The notes under the pieces are model-generated. The model searched no databases, had not been told where the DNA came from, and saw only the letters and a list, made by a program, of their open reading frames with translations. A stretch of DNA of 25,474 nt from CAZTVF01 sp964616985 (lineage in GTDB: Bacteria > Planctomycetota > Phycisphaerae > SM23-33): positions 1-25,474 of the forward strand of contig CAZTVF010000080.1 in the NCBI GenBank assembly GCA_964616985.1. Direction: 5' to 3'. Each line of letters starts with the position of its first letter. Within the stretch, counting starts at the first letter, position 1. The position numbers and the translations under genes were made by a program. Shown here piece after piece: positions 1 through 8,605 of the stretch.

Positions 1-1908
<1,908 letters not shown>

Positions 1909-1956
1909 GTCCGTTGACCCTCCGCTTGCGGCGGGTTAAAACTCGATGACCGTGAC

Positions 1957-1985
1957 GCGTGGCGGCCCACCCTGGGCCGCCACGC
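1957..1985 (+). terminator. Perfect 13-bp hairpin after nifJ
   Basis: Arms GCGTGGCGGCCCA and TGGGCCGCCACGC pair perfectly around a CCC loop, 49 bases after the nifJ stop. There is no good T-run (TTGTCAT follows), so it may be a terminator without a strong U-tract or a member of the GGCGGCC palindrome family also seen at 10965-11035. Confidence 0.6.
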
Positions 1986-2024
1986 TTGTCATAGGATTGT
2001 GAAAACAGCCCAAAGGAGAACGCG

Positions 2025-4127
2025 ATGATGAATTCCAAGGAAATATTCGGTGCGGAGATCCAGTACTGGCGGCTCGAGCCGCGTTACTGGGAATCGATCG
2101 TCGATCACTTCTCCGACTCGGGCCTTCGGTGCGTGACGGCCTACGTGCCGTGGGAAGTTCACTGCATCGCGCCGCCGGACAAGAAGAACCCCGCCGGCGT
2201 GCTGGACTTCGACGGCAGGACCGATCCGCAGCTCAACATCCGCCGCTTCCTGGAGATCGTCGAGAGCCGCGGCCTGAACATGAATTTCCGCGCGGGCCCG
2301 TTCTGCTGCAACGAGATGACGTTTGGCGGCCACCCGGGCTGGCTGGTCCTGGGCGACCCGAACATGATGGTCTGGGACTTCCAGAACCGCCTCGCGCAGG
2401 GCTACTGGATCGGCGGCCGCGAAGGCAGCCAGCCGTCCTACCTGCACCCCGAGTATCTCCGCCTGGTGGGCGAGTGGATGAACGCGGTGGACAAGGTGAT
2501 CGTCCCGCACACGGCCGCCAATGGCGGGTGCATCACGATGATCAACCTGGACAACGAGATCAGCTACGTCGTCCGCGACGGCTTCAACGGCTCGGACTAC
2601 AACCCCGTCAACGTGGGCCCCGGCGGTTACTATCACCAGTTCCTCAAGGGCAAGTACGGGACGGCGAAGAACCTGCCGTACGGCACGCGTTACGCGTCGT
2701 TCCAGGACGTTCCCGCGCCGCGCCGCGTGCCGGCGACGGTGGGGGCGGACCTCGCCTACTACACCGACTGGTGCGAGTTCAAGACGTGGGTGATGTGCGA
2801 GTACCTCCGCCGCCTCCGCAAGATGCACGAGGACAACGGCGTCCGCGGCGTGACCTACATGACCAACTTCAACCCGCACCGCCCCGAGGGCCTGCCCACC
2901 CGCATGCCGGAATTCGAGAAGGCCACCGGCGGCGTGGCCGGGTACGACTTCTACCGCGGCACGTTCATGAGCTACAGCGGCTACCACTCGATGGCCCGCA
3001 TCCTGAAGCTCATGAACGCCAGCGTCTCGTACACGTGGTCGGCCGAGTTCATGTCCGGCACCTGGAACAAGGTCCTGCCCACCCGCGTCAGCGACGACCA
3101 CATGCGCTTCATGGCCCGCTGCGCCCTGTCGCAGGGGTGCAAGTCCATCGCGTGGTTCATGTTCCACGACCGCCTCTGCTGGGGCGACGCGCCCATATCC
3201 AGCCACGGCCACGTCCGCTCGCAGCTGAACGTGCTGGCCGAGATCCCCGAGATCCTCTTCACCCGCATGCGCCACTGGGACGCGCTGGTGCCCCAGATGG
3301 ACGCGGCGATCATCTACGACGTATTGCAGCACACGCATACGTACCTGGGCGACCCGATGCCCTGCGCCGATAACGACATGCACGTGGGCGACCCCGTCAT
3401 CGCCGGCACCAAGGCCGGGCAGGCGTCGCTGGAGTACGAAGGCCTGTTCCGCCTGGTCGAGGAATCCGGCTACCAGGGCGGCGCGGTCGACATCCTGCAC
3501 AGCGACAAGCCGCTGGCCGCCTACAAGCTCGCGTTCCTGCCCGGCAGCCCCGTGCTGGAGAACGCCGCCAACGCCGCCCTCAAGAAGTGGGTCGCCAAGG
3601 GCAACACCCTCGTTCTCTCCGGCGACTGGCCGGAACTCAGCGAGGCCGGCAAGAAGCTCAGCTTCCTCGGCATCGCCAGGCCCACCAAGGCCGCCGGCGT
3701 GCAGACGTTCACCGTCGGCAAGGGCCAGCTGATCTGGCACGCGGCGTGGCTGGCGCAGGAAGAGCCCGAGAAGGAGTCGCTCGCGAGCATCGAGTTCGTC
3801 TCGGGCCTGCTCGCCCGGCACGTCGGTGCGGCGCACGTGAAGATCGAGCCCGAGGTGCCCGTCAGCTGGATCGACTGGGGCAAGAACGGTGCGACGAACT
3901 ATCCCCAGCCTCGCAACATGGGCTCGGCCGTGCTGCACAGCACCCCGGGGGAGAACATCCTGTTCGTGCTGAACCACTATCCCGAGGCGGCCCGGTTCAA
4001 CCTGACGTTCAAGGGCAAGTTCAGCCGCCTGATCGAGATCACCAGCGGCGCCACCTTTGAGATTCACCACGGCAAGATCACCGTCGACATCGACCGCAAG
4101 GCCTGCGAGATCTACCGGCTGGAATAG
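2025..4127 (+). CDS. GH35-like (clan GH-A) glycoside hydrolase, putative beta-galactosidase-type
   Basis: A 700-residue protein that begins directly with a TIM-barrel glycosidase (FGAEIQYWRLEPRYWESIVDHFSDSGLRCV... is not a signal peptide), so probably cytoplasmic. Residues INLDNE end at E178, the expected acid/base after strand 4. SAEFMSGTW places E341 as the candidate nucleophile, resembling the SEFY-GW motif of GH35. AYVPWEVH (39-46) and RAGPFCCNE (89-97) match the early GH35 strands (YVPWNxHE, RPGPYICAEW), in divergent form. Residues from about 470 look like the glutamine-amidotransferase-like and beta domains common in GH35/GH42 relatives. The start is fixed by AAAGGAG at 2012-2018, six bases before the ATG at 2025; a second ATG follows at 2028. 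The linkage and sugar cannot be read from sequence; GH42 or an unassigned GH-A family is the alternative. Confidence 0.8.
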   Translation: MMNSKEIFGAEIQYWRLEPRYWESIVDHFSDSGLRCVTAYVPWEVHCIAPPDKKNPAGVLDFDGRTDPQLNIRRFLEIVESRGLNMNFRAGPFCCNEMTFGGHPGWLVLGDPNMMVWDFQNRLAQGYWIGGREGSQPSYLHPEYLRLVGEWMNAVDKVIVPHTAANGGCITMINLDNEISYVVRDGFNGSDYNPVNVGPGGYYHQFLKGKYGTAKNLPYGTRYASFQDVPAPRRVPATVGADLAYYTDWCEFKTWVMCEYLRRLRKMHEDNGVRGVTYMTNFNPHRPEGLPTRMPEFEKATGGVAGYDFYRGTFMSYSGYHSMARILKLMNASVSYTWSAEFMSGTWNKVLPTRVSDDHMRFMARCALSQGCKSIAWFMFHDRLCWGDAPISSHGHVRSQLNVLAEIPEILFTRMRHWDALVPQMDAAIIYDVLQHTHTYLGDPMPCADNDMHVGDPVIAGTKAGQASLEYEGLFRLVEESGYQGGAVDILHSDKPLAAYKLAFLPGSPVLENAANAALKKWVAKGNTLVLSGDWPELSEAGKKLSFLGIARPTKAAGVQTFTVGKGQLIWHAAWLAQEEPEKESLASIEFVSGLLARHVGAAHVKIEPEVPVSWIDWGKNGATNYPQPRNMGSAVLHSTPGENILFVLNHYPEAARFNLTFKGKFSRLIEITSGATFEIHHGKITVDIDRKACEIYRLE

Positions 4128-4246
4128 TGATCTGTAGGGTGGGCAGGTCCGCCGCAGGCGAGACTCGCCGTGGCGAGCTTGCCCACCATCGATCTGTTAA
4201 TCCACGCCGCGGTGACGACGCTATCGGGCGGCGACGCCGAGACTCA

Positions 4247-4287
4247 GGTGCCATGCCGAGGTCTACCTGCCGGAGGCACGCGTCGCG
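4247..4287 (+). repeat. 41-nt dispersed repeat, copy 1
   Basis: Starts GGTGCCATGCCGA and ends CGTCGCG. It matches 5772-5812 at 38 of 41 positions by eye. Both copies lie in gene-free spacers flanking the hydrolase/membrane-protein pair. Confidence 0.75.
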
Positions 4288-4294
4288 ATGCCAT

Positions 4295-4311
4295 CCTATG
4301 GGTCCCATAGG
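4295..4311 (+). repeat. Hairpin element CCTATGGG-T-CCCATAGG
   Basis: An 8-bp interrupted palindrome. A sister copy 57 bases downstream (4352-4368) has the same architecture, with one paired T-A replaced by C-G. Confidence 0.7.
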
Positions 4312-4351
4312 GGCGGGTGGTGTGAACGCCTTGCCAGCCTCGTGATGCGCT

Positions 4352-4368
4352 CCTACGGGTCCCGTAGG
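4352..4368 (+). repeat. Hairpin element CCTACGGG-T-CCCGTAGG
   Basis: Sister of 4295-4311. Both arms differ from the first copy at the same paired position, so complementarity is preserved. Both copies are preceded by GATGC and a short variable stretch. Confidence 0.7.
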
Positions 4369-4518
4369 GACCGCCGAGACTAGCCCGGCACTTCAGTGTG
4401 GGTTATAGGCGCGGCGCCTGCGCCAGAGTCCCGTAGCGACGACTGAACACATGGGCTGTCTCTCCGGACGCAACCGCCGCTGCGGCGGGACACGTTGGCA
4501 ACATATTTGAAGGTGGGC

Positions 4519-5409
4519 ATGGGCAACGAGATGAATGCGAGGATGTTGATCGTGCCGGCCAGTCAGCCGGGCAAGATCATCAATGCCATGACAGGGCGGG
4601 CCCAAGGGCTCATTGCTCGCGGGCAGATCAACTCGCATCATCGCATCGGGGCCCCCGACGGCGTGGAGATCGACGTCTGGGTCATCAACGGCCGCCACAG
4701 CCAGACGCCCGAAGGCCCGCCGCGGCACACGGTCGTGCTGGTGCACCCGCTTCTGTGTGCGAAGGGATGGTTCCTCAAACTCGGCCAGATGTTCGCCGAG
4801 ATGGGCTGGGACGTGGTGCTGCCGGACCTCCGCGGGCACGGCGATAGCGGCGGAAAGTACATCACCTGGGGCGCTAAAGAGAAGCACGATCTCAAGGCCG
4901 TCATGGATCGGCTGATTGCAGACGGCGTCGTCTCCGATAGCGTCTATGTCCTGGGCTCCTCAATGGGTGGGGCGGTGGCCATCCAGTACGCAGCCATTGA
5001 GCCGCGATGCCGTGGCGTAATGGCACTGGCCCCGCCGAAATCCGCCCGCGCGATCTGCCGCCGCATCCTCATGCTCCACAGCACACGGAGCTTTGAAGCC
5101 GCCCTGACGCGCGCCAGCGAACTGGCGGAGTTCGACCCCGACGACGCCTCGGCCGAGGCGGCGGCCGCTTCGGTGCGATGCCCGCTGCTGATCCTGCATG
5201 GCCTGTTCGATATCATCGTGCCGTACGACCACGGCCGAGCCATCGTCCGCGCGGCGGCCGGTCCCAGCGGCCTGCGGCCGATGGTCCTTCGTGGGCACGC
5301 GGTGGAGTTCTTTAACGAGCGCGAGATGATCAAGTACTTCTTTGAGATGGTGGCCATGGCGCCCGGCGCGGCGCCCAGGGCCAGAAGGGGAAGCACCGGT
5401 TGCGCGTGA
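4519..5409 (+). CDS. Alpha/beta hydrolase (serine hydrolase fold)
   Basis: A 296-residue hydrolase. From the ATG at 4519, HTVVLVHPLL (70-79) is the first core strand with the oxyanion loop and PDLRGHGDS (102-110) is typical of the family. GSSMG puts the nucleophile at S148. LHGLFDIIVP supplies the acid D231 and LRGHAVEFF the base H260, so the Ser-Asp-His triad is complete. No signal peptide is clear. The frame is open back to a TTG at 4495, and another ATG lies at 4531; none has a strong ribosome-binding site, so the start is uncertain. The stop overlaps the next gene by GTGA, implying translational coupling. The substrate is unknown; esterase or acylglycerol lipase activity is possible. Confidence 0.85.
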   Translation: MGNEMNARMLIVPASQPGKIINAMTGRAQGLIARGQINSHHRIGAPDGVEIDVWVINGRHSQTPEGPPRHTVVLVHPLLCAKGWFLKLGQMFAEMGWDVVLPDLRGHGDSGGKYITWGAKEKHDLKAVMDRLIADGVVSDSVYVLGSSMGGAVAIQYAAIEPRCRGVMALAPPKSARAICRRILMLHSTRSFEAALTRASELAEFDPDDASAEAAAASVRCPLLILHGLFDIIVPYDHGRAIVRAAAGPSGLRPMVLRGHAVEFFNEREMIKYFFEMVAMAPGAAPRARRGSTGCA

Positions 5410-5747
5410 GCGGCCTGGGTATTGCCTCAATCTTCTTTGGCCTCTGCGCCGCCGGCGGCATCCTCATGGTTAGCGGCGGACAGAATCAAGGGTTGGCGTT
5501 TCCCACATGGCTGGGCTGGTTGGGCCTGCTGCTGGCGGCCGTGGTTCTCCCGTTGGCAGTGGCCGGGGCGACGATCGGGGCCATGCTCGGTGTGATCGGC
5601 ACGATCCGCGAGGTTGCCCGCCGCGGCGACAGCCTGCTGCCGATCCTTGGCCTTGGCATTTGCGGAGCGTGCATGCTTCTGAATGGCCACCTGTTCGGGG
5701 CCGCTTGGAAACTCCTGCAAAACTGCTTCTTCGGCAGGCCGGGCTAG
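5406..5747 (+). CDS. Small integral membrane protein, coupled to the hydrolase
   Basis: A 113-residue protein of unrecognised family. The GTG start overlaps the upstream stop as GTGA (5406-5409); a TTG at 5400 is an alternative. Hydrophobic stretches at about residues 4-23 (GLGIASIFFGLCAAGGILMV), 34-60 (TWLGWLGLLL onward) and 76-100 suggest three membrane helices separated by a short charged loop (REVARRGD, about 68-75). The frame reads as a plausible membrane protein rather than a shadow. Tight coupling suggests it is made with the hydrolase and could anchor or export something related, but no function is inferred. Confidence 0.65.
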   Translation: MSGLGIASIFFGLCAAGGILMVSGGQNQGLAFPTWLGWLGLLLAAVVLPLAVAGATIGAMLGVIGTIREVARRGDSLLPILGLGICGACMLLNGHLFGAAWKLLQNCFFGRPG

Positions 5748-5771
5748 TGCTCTGTCGCACCTCAACGGATG

Positions 5772-5812
5772 GGTGCCATGCCGAAGTTTACCTGCCGGAG
5801 GCAGGCGTCGCG
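5772..5812 (+). repeat. 41-nt dispersed repeat, copy 2
   Basis: Matches 4247-4287 at 38 of 41 positions in the same orientation. Differences are at AGG/AAG, TCT/TTT and CAC/CAG. Confidence 0.75.
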
Positions 5813-5824
5813 CTGTCTGCGACG

Positions 5825-5854
5825 CGCCGGCATGTTTGCCCGAGCATGCCGGCG
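5825..5854. repeat. 10-bp perfect stem hairpin
   Basis: CGCCGGCATG (5825-5834) pairs with CATGCCGGCG (5845-5854) around a 10-nt loop. It directly abuts the 20-bp palindrome at 5858-5877 and could serve as a terminator after the small membrane gene. Confidence 0.6.
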
Positions 5855-5857
5855 TAG

Positions 5858-5877
5858 GGTGGGCAGGCCTGCCCACC
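5858..5877. repeat. 20-bp perfect palindrome GGTGGGCAGGCCTGCCCACC
   Basis: A perfect palindrome inside a GTAGGGTGGGCAGG element. The same GTGGGCAGG core recurs at 4134-4147 and near 6259-6276 (CAGGGTGGGCAGGCTTGCCC), so this is a small dispersed family. Confidence 0.7.
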
Positions 5878-5920
5878 ATCGGCGGCGTGATGTCATGCAC
5901 TACCTGTCGGGCGGTGGGCG

Positions 5921-6217
5921 CTATCGCGACGAACACAGCAGCCAGTCCAGGCCCAGTGATCGGGTGATGCCATCCCAGAGGCATAGCGCGCCAAGGGCGA
6001 TCAGGGCGATCGAGAAGGGCACCAACATGCAACCCGGAGTGGGGGTAGCAGGCCCATTCCAGAAGACGTTGCGGTACGCGCCGATGTCATCGCGGTATCG
6101 GAACAGGACGACCCCGCCGCCCAGGAGGATCAAACCGAGGCCGATGCGATCGCCCGGAGTGTGCATCATGAGGCAAAGCATGTTGATAGACGCGGCATCC
6201 ATGGATGGAAGATACAT
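5921..6217 (-). CDS. Putative small two-helix membrane protein
   Basis: The minus-strand frame encodes 98 residues ending WDGITRSLGLDWLLCSSR. It has two coherent hydrophobic segments, about 25-40 (IGLGLILLGGGVVLF) and 63-82 (CMLVPFSIALIALGALCLWD), separated by a polar loop (RYRDDIGAYRNVFWNG). This pattern is more protein-like than the Arg/Pro/Ala-rich shadow frames around it. ATG codons at 6217, 6202 and 6181 are all possible starts; none has a clear ribosome-binding site. No family recognised. It is divergent from the flavoprotein gene and convergent with the hydrolase pair. Confidence 0.45.
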   Translation of the reverse strand: MYLPSMDAASINMLCLMMHTPGDRIGLGLILLGGGVVLFRYRDDIGAYRNVFWNGPATPTPGCMLVPFSIALIALGALCLWDGITRSLGLDWLLCSSR

Positions 6218-6486
6218 TGGCTGCAAGGGCTTCACAAGCGTGCGGACGATATCTGCAGGGTGGGCAGGCTTGCCCCGGCGTGGTGGCTGTGAAGAGCGTG
6301 GCCGCAAGGCGGCGTTTACAGCGCCAAAAGGCGAGCGATGTCGTTGCCGCCGGCGCGAGGCCGCTGGGGCCAAAGGGTGCTTTGCGGGTTGGGTGTTGCC
6401 GGTTTTTCCCCTACGCGCCGCCGCGTGATGCGAATATGATTCCCCTCTCGTGTCGCACCGAAATATGCCTTATTTGGAAGGATGCA
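6218..6486 (+). other. Leader/spacer before the flavoprotein gene
   Basis: No convincing gene. It contains a degenerate GGGTGGGCAGGCTTGCCC element (about 6259-6276) and a TATGAT hexamer at 6435-6440 that could be a -10 box, though no matching -35 is visible. The flavoprotein frame stays open back to 6205, but that extension is Arg/Ala-rich and unlike the family. Confidence 0.4.
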
Positions 6487-8523
6487 ATGACTACGACGAA
6501 GCTGACGGTCAATGGCGTGGACGTACCGGTTACTGTCACCAACACGATCATCGTTGGCGCGGGCGCGGCGGGCATGAACTGCGCGGTGAACCTGGCCAAG
6601 TTCTGGCGCCTCCACGGTGTCGAGCGTCCGCAGGACAAGCTGCTGATCGTCACCGGCGGCGTGGCCCTGGGCGCCAGCCGCATGAGCGGCTCGGACAAGC
6701 AGACCTATTACAAGATGGGCACCAGCCCGCGCGTGCCCGACACGGCCGAGGACTTCGCCAAGACGCTGACGGCGTTCGGCTGCTGTCATGGCGATAACGC
6801 CCTGGCCGAGGGCATCGGCTCGCTCCGCGGCTTCTACAACCTCGTCGAGTCGGGCGTGCCGTTCCCGCACGAGCCGCACGGCGCGTTCATCGGCTACAAG
6901 ACCGACCACGACCCCTACGAGCGCGCCACCTCGGCGGGGCCCAAGACCTCGAAGTTCATGAGCGAGTGCCTCACGGCCGAGGCGAAGCGCATCGGCATCA
7001 AGATGGTCGACAAGCACCCGGTGGTGCAGTTCATCACCGAGGGCAGCGGCGACGCCCGCCGCATCGTGGCGATGGTTTGCTTCAACATGGCCAAGATGTC
7101 GAACGACAATCTCGGCATCGCCGTCTTCGTGGCAGAGAACTGGGTGCTGGCCGCCGGCGGCCCGGGCGAACTGTACCAGACGACCGTGTACCCGCGCGGG
7201 CAGTACGGCATCCATGGGGCGGCCTTTGCGGCGGGGCTCGAAGGCTGCAACCTCACCGAGTCGCAGTACGGCCTGGCGTCGATCAAGTTCCGCTGGAACG
7301 TCTCGGGCACCTACATGCAGGTCATCCCGCGGATCTATTCCACCGACGCCAAGGGCGGCGACGAGCGCGAGTTCCTCACCGAGTACTTCGGCGACATGTC
7401 GTCGATGGCGACGAACATCTTCCTCAAGGGCTACCAGTGGCCCTTCGACGCACAGCGGATCACGGGCTTCCAGTCGTCGCTGGTCGACATGGCCGTGCAC
7501 CAGGAGACGGTCGTCCGCGGCCGGCGGGTTTGGATGGATTTCCTCCGCAACCCCGTGGGCTTTGACACCACGTTCACGATCGACGGCCTGGGCAAAGAGG
7601 CGCTGGAGTATCTGCAGAAGACGGGCGCGCTGCAGGCGACGCCGATCGAGCGGCTGAGGCACATGAATCAGCCCGCGATCGACATCTACACCGAAAACGG
7701 CATCGACCTGAACTCCGAGCCGCTGGAGATCGCCATCTGCGCCCAACACAACAACGGCGGCTTCAGCGTCAACAAGTGGTGGGAGAGCAACGTCAAGCAC
7801 GCGTTCGTGATCGGCGAGATGGCCGGCACGCATGGCGTGAAGCGGCCGGGCGGCTCGGCGCTGAACGCCGGGCAAGTGGGCGCGATGCGGGCGGCGGAAT
7901 ACATCGCCAACGTCTACGGCAGCGAGGAGCCCGCGATCGCCCCGCTGGAAAGCGCGGTGGCCGGCATGATCGAGATGCTCAAGTCGCAGCAGGCCAAGGC
8001 GGCCGGCGCGACGGTAACGCCCGACAAGGCGATGGCGCAGATCGGCGAGCGCATGACGCGTTACGGCGCGCATATCCGCTCTGCGGCGGGTGCGGCGGCG
8101 GCCCTGCAGCAGGCGAAGGCGCAGTACCACGCGCTATTGGAGGGCGGCATGAAGCTGTCGTCGCCCAAGCAACTGGCCGCGGCGGTGCGGACGATCCAGC
8201 AGTGCCTCACGCAGGTGGCGTTCCTCAAGGCGATCTGCGGCATGTTCGACCGCGGCGTCGGCAGCCGCGGCAGCCACTGCATCCTCGACGAAAGCGGCAT
8301 CGAAATGCACCCCGCCCTGGTGGACCCCGCCACGGGCAAGCCGTACCGCTTCAAGCAGGAGAACGCCGAGCTTCGCAAGCAGGTGCTTTGCGTCCGCCAC
8401 AATCCGGCGGCGGAGGACCTGTTCGATCTGCAGACCGTCGCCCCGCGGCCGATCCCCGATCGCCAGATCGCCTTCGAGCCGGCGTGGACCGAGTACCGCG
8501 AGGGGAAGATCTACTCCGTCTGA
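6487..8523 (+). CDS. FAD-dependent oxidoreductase, fumarate reductase/succinate dehydrogenase flavoprotein type
   Basis: A 678-residue flavoprotein. The FAD-binding dinucleotide fold is at the N-terminus: IIVGAGAAGMN with G24/G26/G29. Further family features are SRMSGSDKQTYYK (64-76), LAAGGPGELY (221-230) and the C-terminal FAD-contact segment GEMAGTHGVKRPGGSALNAG (443-462), whose HG..RPGG pattern is shared with fumarate reductase and aspartate oxidase-type flavoproteins. Residues from about 490 form the helical capping tail. There is no signal peptide or heme-binding region, so it is a stand-alone soluble subunit. Start chosen at 6487: AAGGA at 6478-6482 lies four bases upstream. The glycyl radical enzyme gene follows after 82 bases on the same strand, so the two probably act in one pathway. 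The substrate is not known; reduction of an unsaturated acid is one possibility. Confidence 0.88.
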   Translation: MTTTKLTVNGVDVPVTVTNTIIVGAGAAGMNCAVNLAKFWRLHGVERPQDKLLIVTGGVALGASRMSGSDKQTYYKMGTSPRVPDTAEDFAKTLTAFGCCHGDNALAEGIGSLRGFYNLVESGVPFPHEPHGAFIGYKTDHDPYERATSAGPKTSKFMSECLTAEAKRIGIKMVDKHPVVQFITEGSGDARRIVAMVCFNMAKMSNDNLGIAVFVAENWVLAAGGPGELYQTTVYPRGQYGIHGAAFAAGLEGCNLTESQYGLASIKFRWNVSGTYMQVIPRIYSTDAKGGDEREFLTEYFGDMSSMATNIFLKGYQWPFDAQRITGFQSSLVDMAVHQETVVRGRRVWMDFLRNPVGFDTTFTIDGLGKEALEYLQKTGALQATPIERLRHMNQPAIDIYTENGIDLNSEPLEIAICAQHNNGGFSVNKWWESNVKHAFVIGEMAGTHGVKRPGGSALNAGQVGAMRAAEYIANVYGSEEPAIAPLESAVAGMIEMLKSQQAKAAGATVTPDKAMAQIGERMTRYGAHIRSAAGAAAALQQAKAQYHALLEGGMKLSSPKQLAAAVRTIQQCLTQVAFLKAICGMFDRGVGSRGSHCILDESGIEMHPALVDPATGKPYRFKQENAELRKQVLCVRHNPAAEDLFDLQTVAPRPIPDRQIAFEPAWTEYREGKIYSV

Positions 8524-8573
8524 TCGGATGAATCCCGGCGGCGCCGCGGCCGCGTTTCCTCGTGGCATCGTCG

Positions 8574-8582
8574 TGGTATACT
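8574..8582 (+). promoter_or_regulatory. Possible extended -10 promoter element
   Basis: TGGTATACT matches an extended -10 (TGnTATAAT) with one mismatch in the hexamer. It lies between the flavoprotein and glycyl radical genes, about 12 bases before the ribosome-binding site. The -35 region (GTTTCC) is poor. Confidence 0.3.
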
Positions 8583-8605
8583 GCTGTCGCATCAAAGGAG
8601 CATCG

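Larger units (their letters stand above)
4128..4518. other. Gene-free spacer with several palindromic repeats
   Basis: No convincing coding frame. It holds a GTAGGGTGGGCAGG element (4134-4147) closed by GCCCACC (4181-4187) with an inner GGCGAG-A-CTCGCC palindrome, one copy of a 41-nt repeat (4247-4287), and two sister hairpins (4295-4311, 4352-4368), each listed or discussed separately. Confidence 0.6.

Noticed and set aside
2070..2084. RLEPR in the GH35-like protein (residues 16-20) as an LEPR surface signature
   Set aside because: It lies inside the first barrel strand/helix and lacks the following Leu/Met-Ala pattern, so it is a chance match.
1989..4070. Long minus-strand open frame (693 codons) opposite the GH35-like gene
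   Set aside because: Val/His/Arg/Ala-rich with no domain; a mirror of the GC-rich codon bias of the real plus-strand gene.
4128..6486. CRISPR array in the repeat-rich spacers
   Set aside because: The repeats are palindromic, few and irregularly spaced, with no regular spacers and no cas genes.
6316..8130. 604-codon minus-strand frame opposite the flavoprotein gene
   Set aside because: No recognisable domain; antisense shadow in GC-rich DNA. The same applies to 8807-10507 opposite the radical enzyme and 14149-15963 opposite calpain-like paralog 1.
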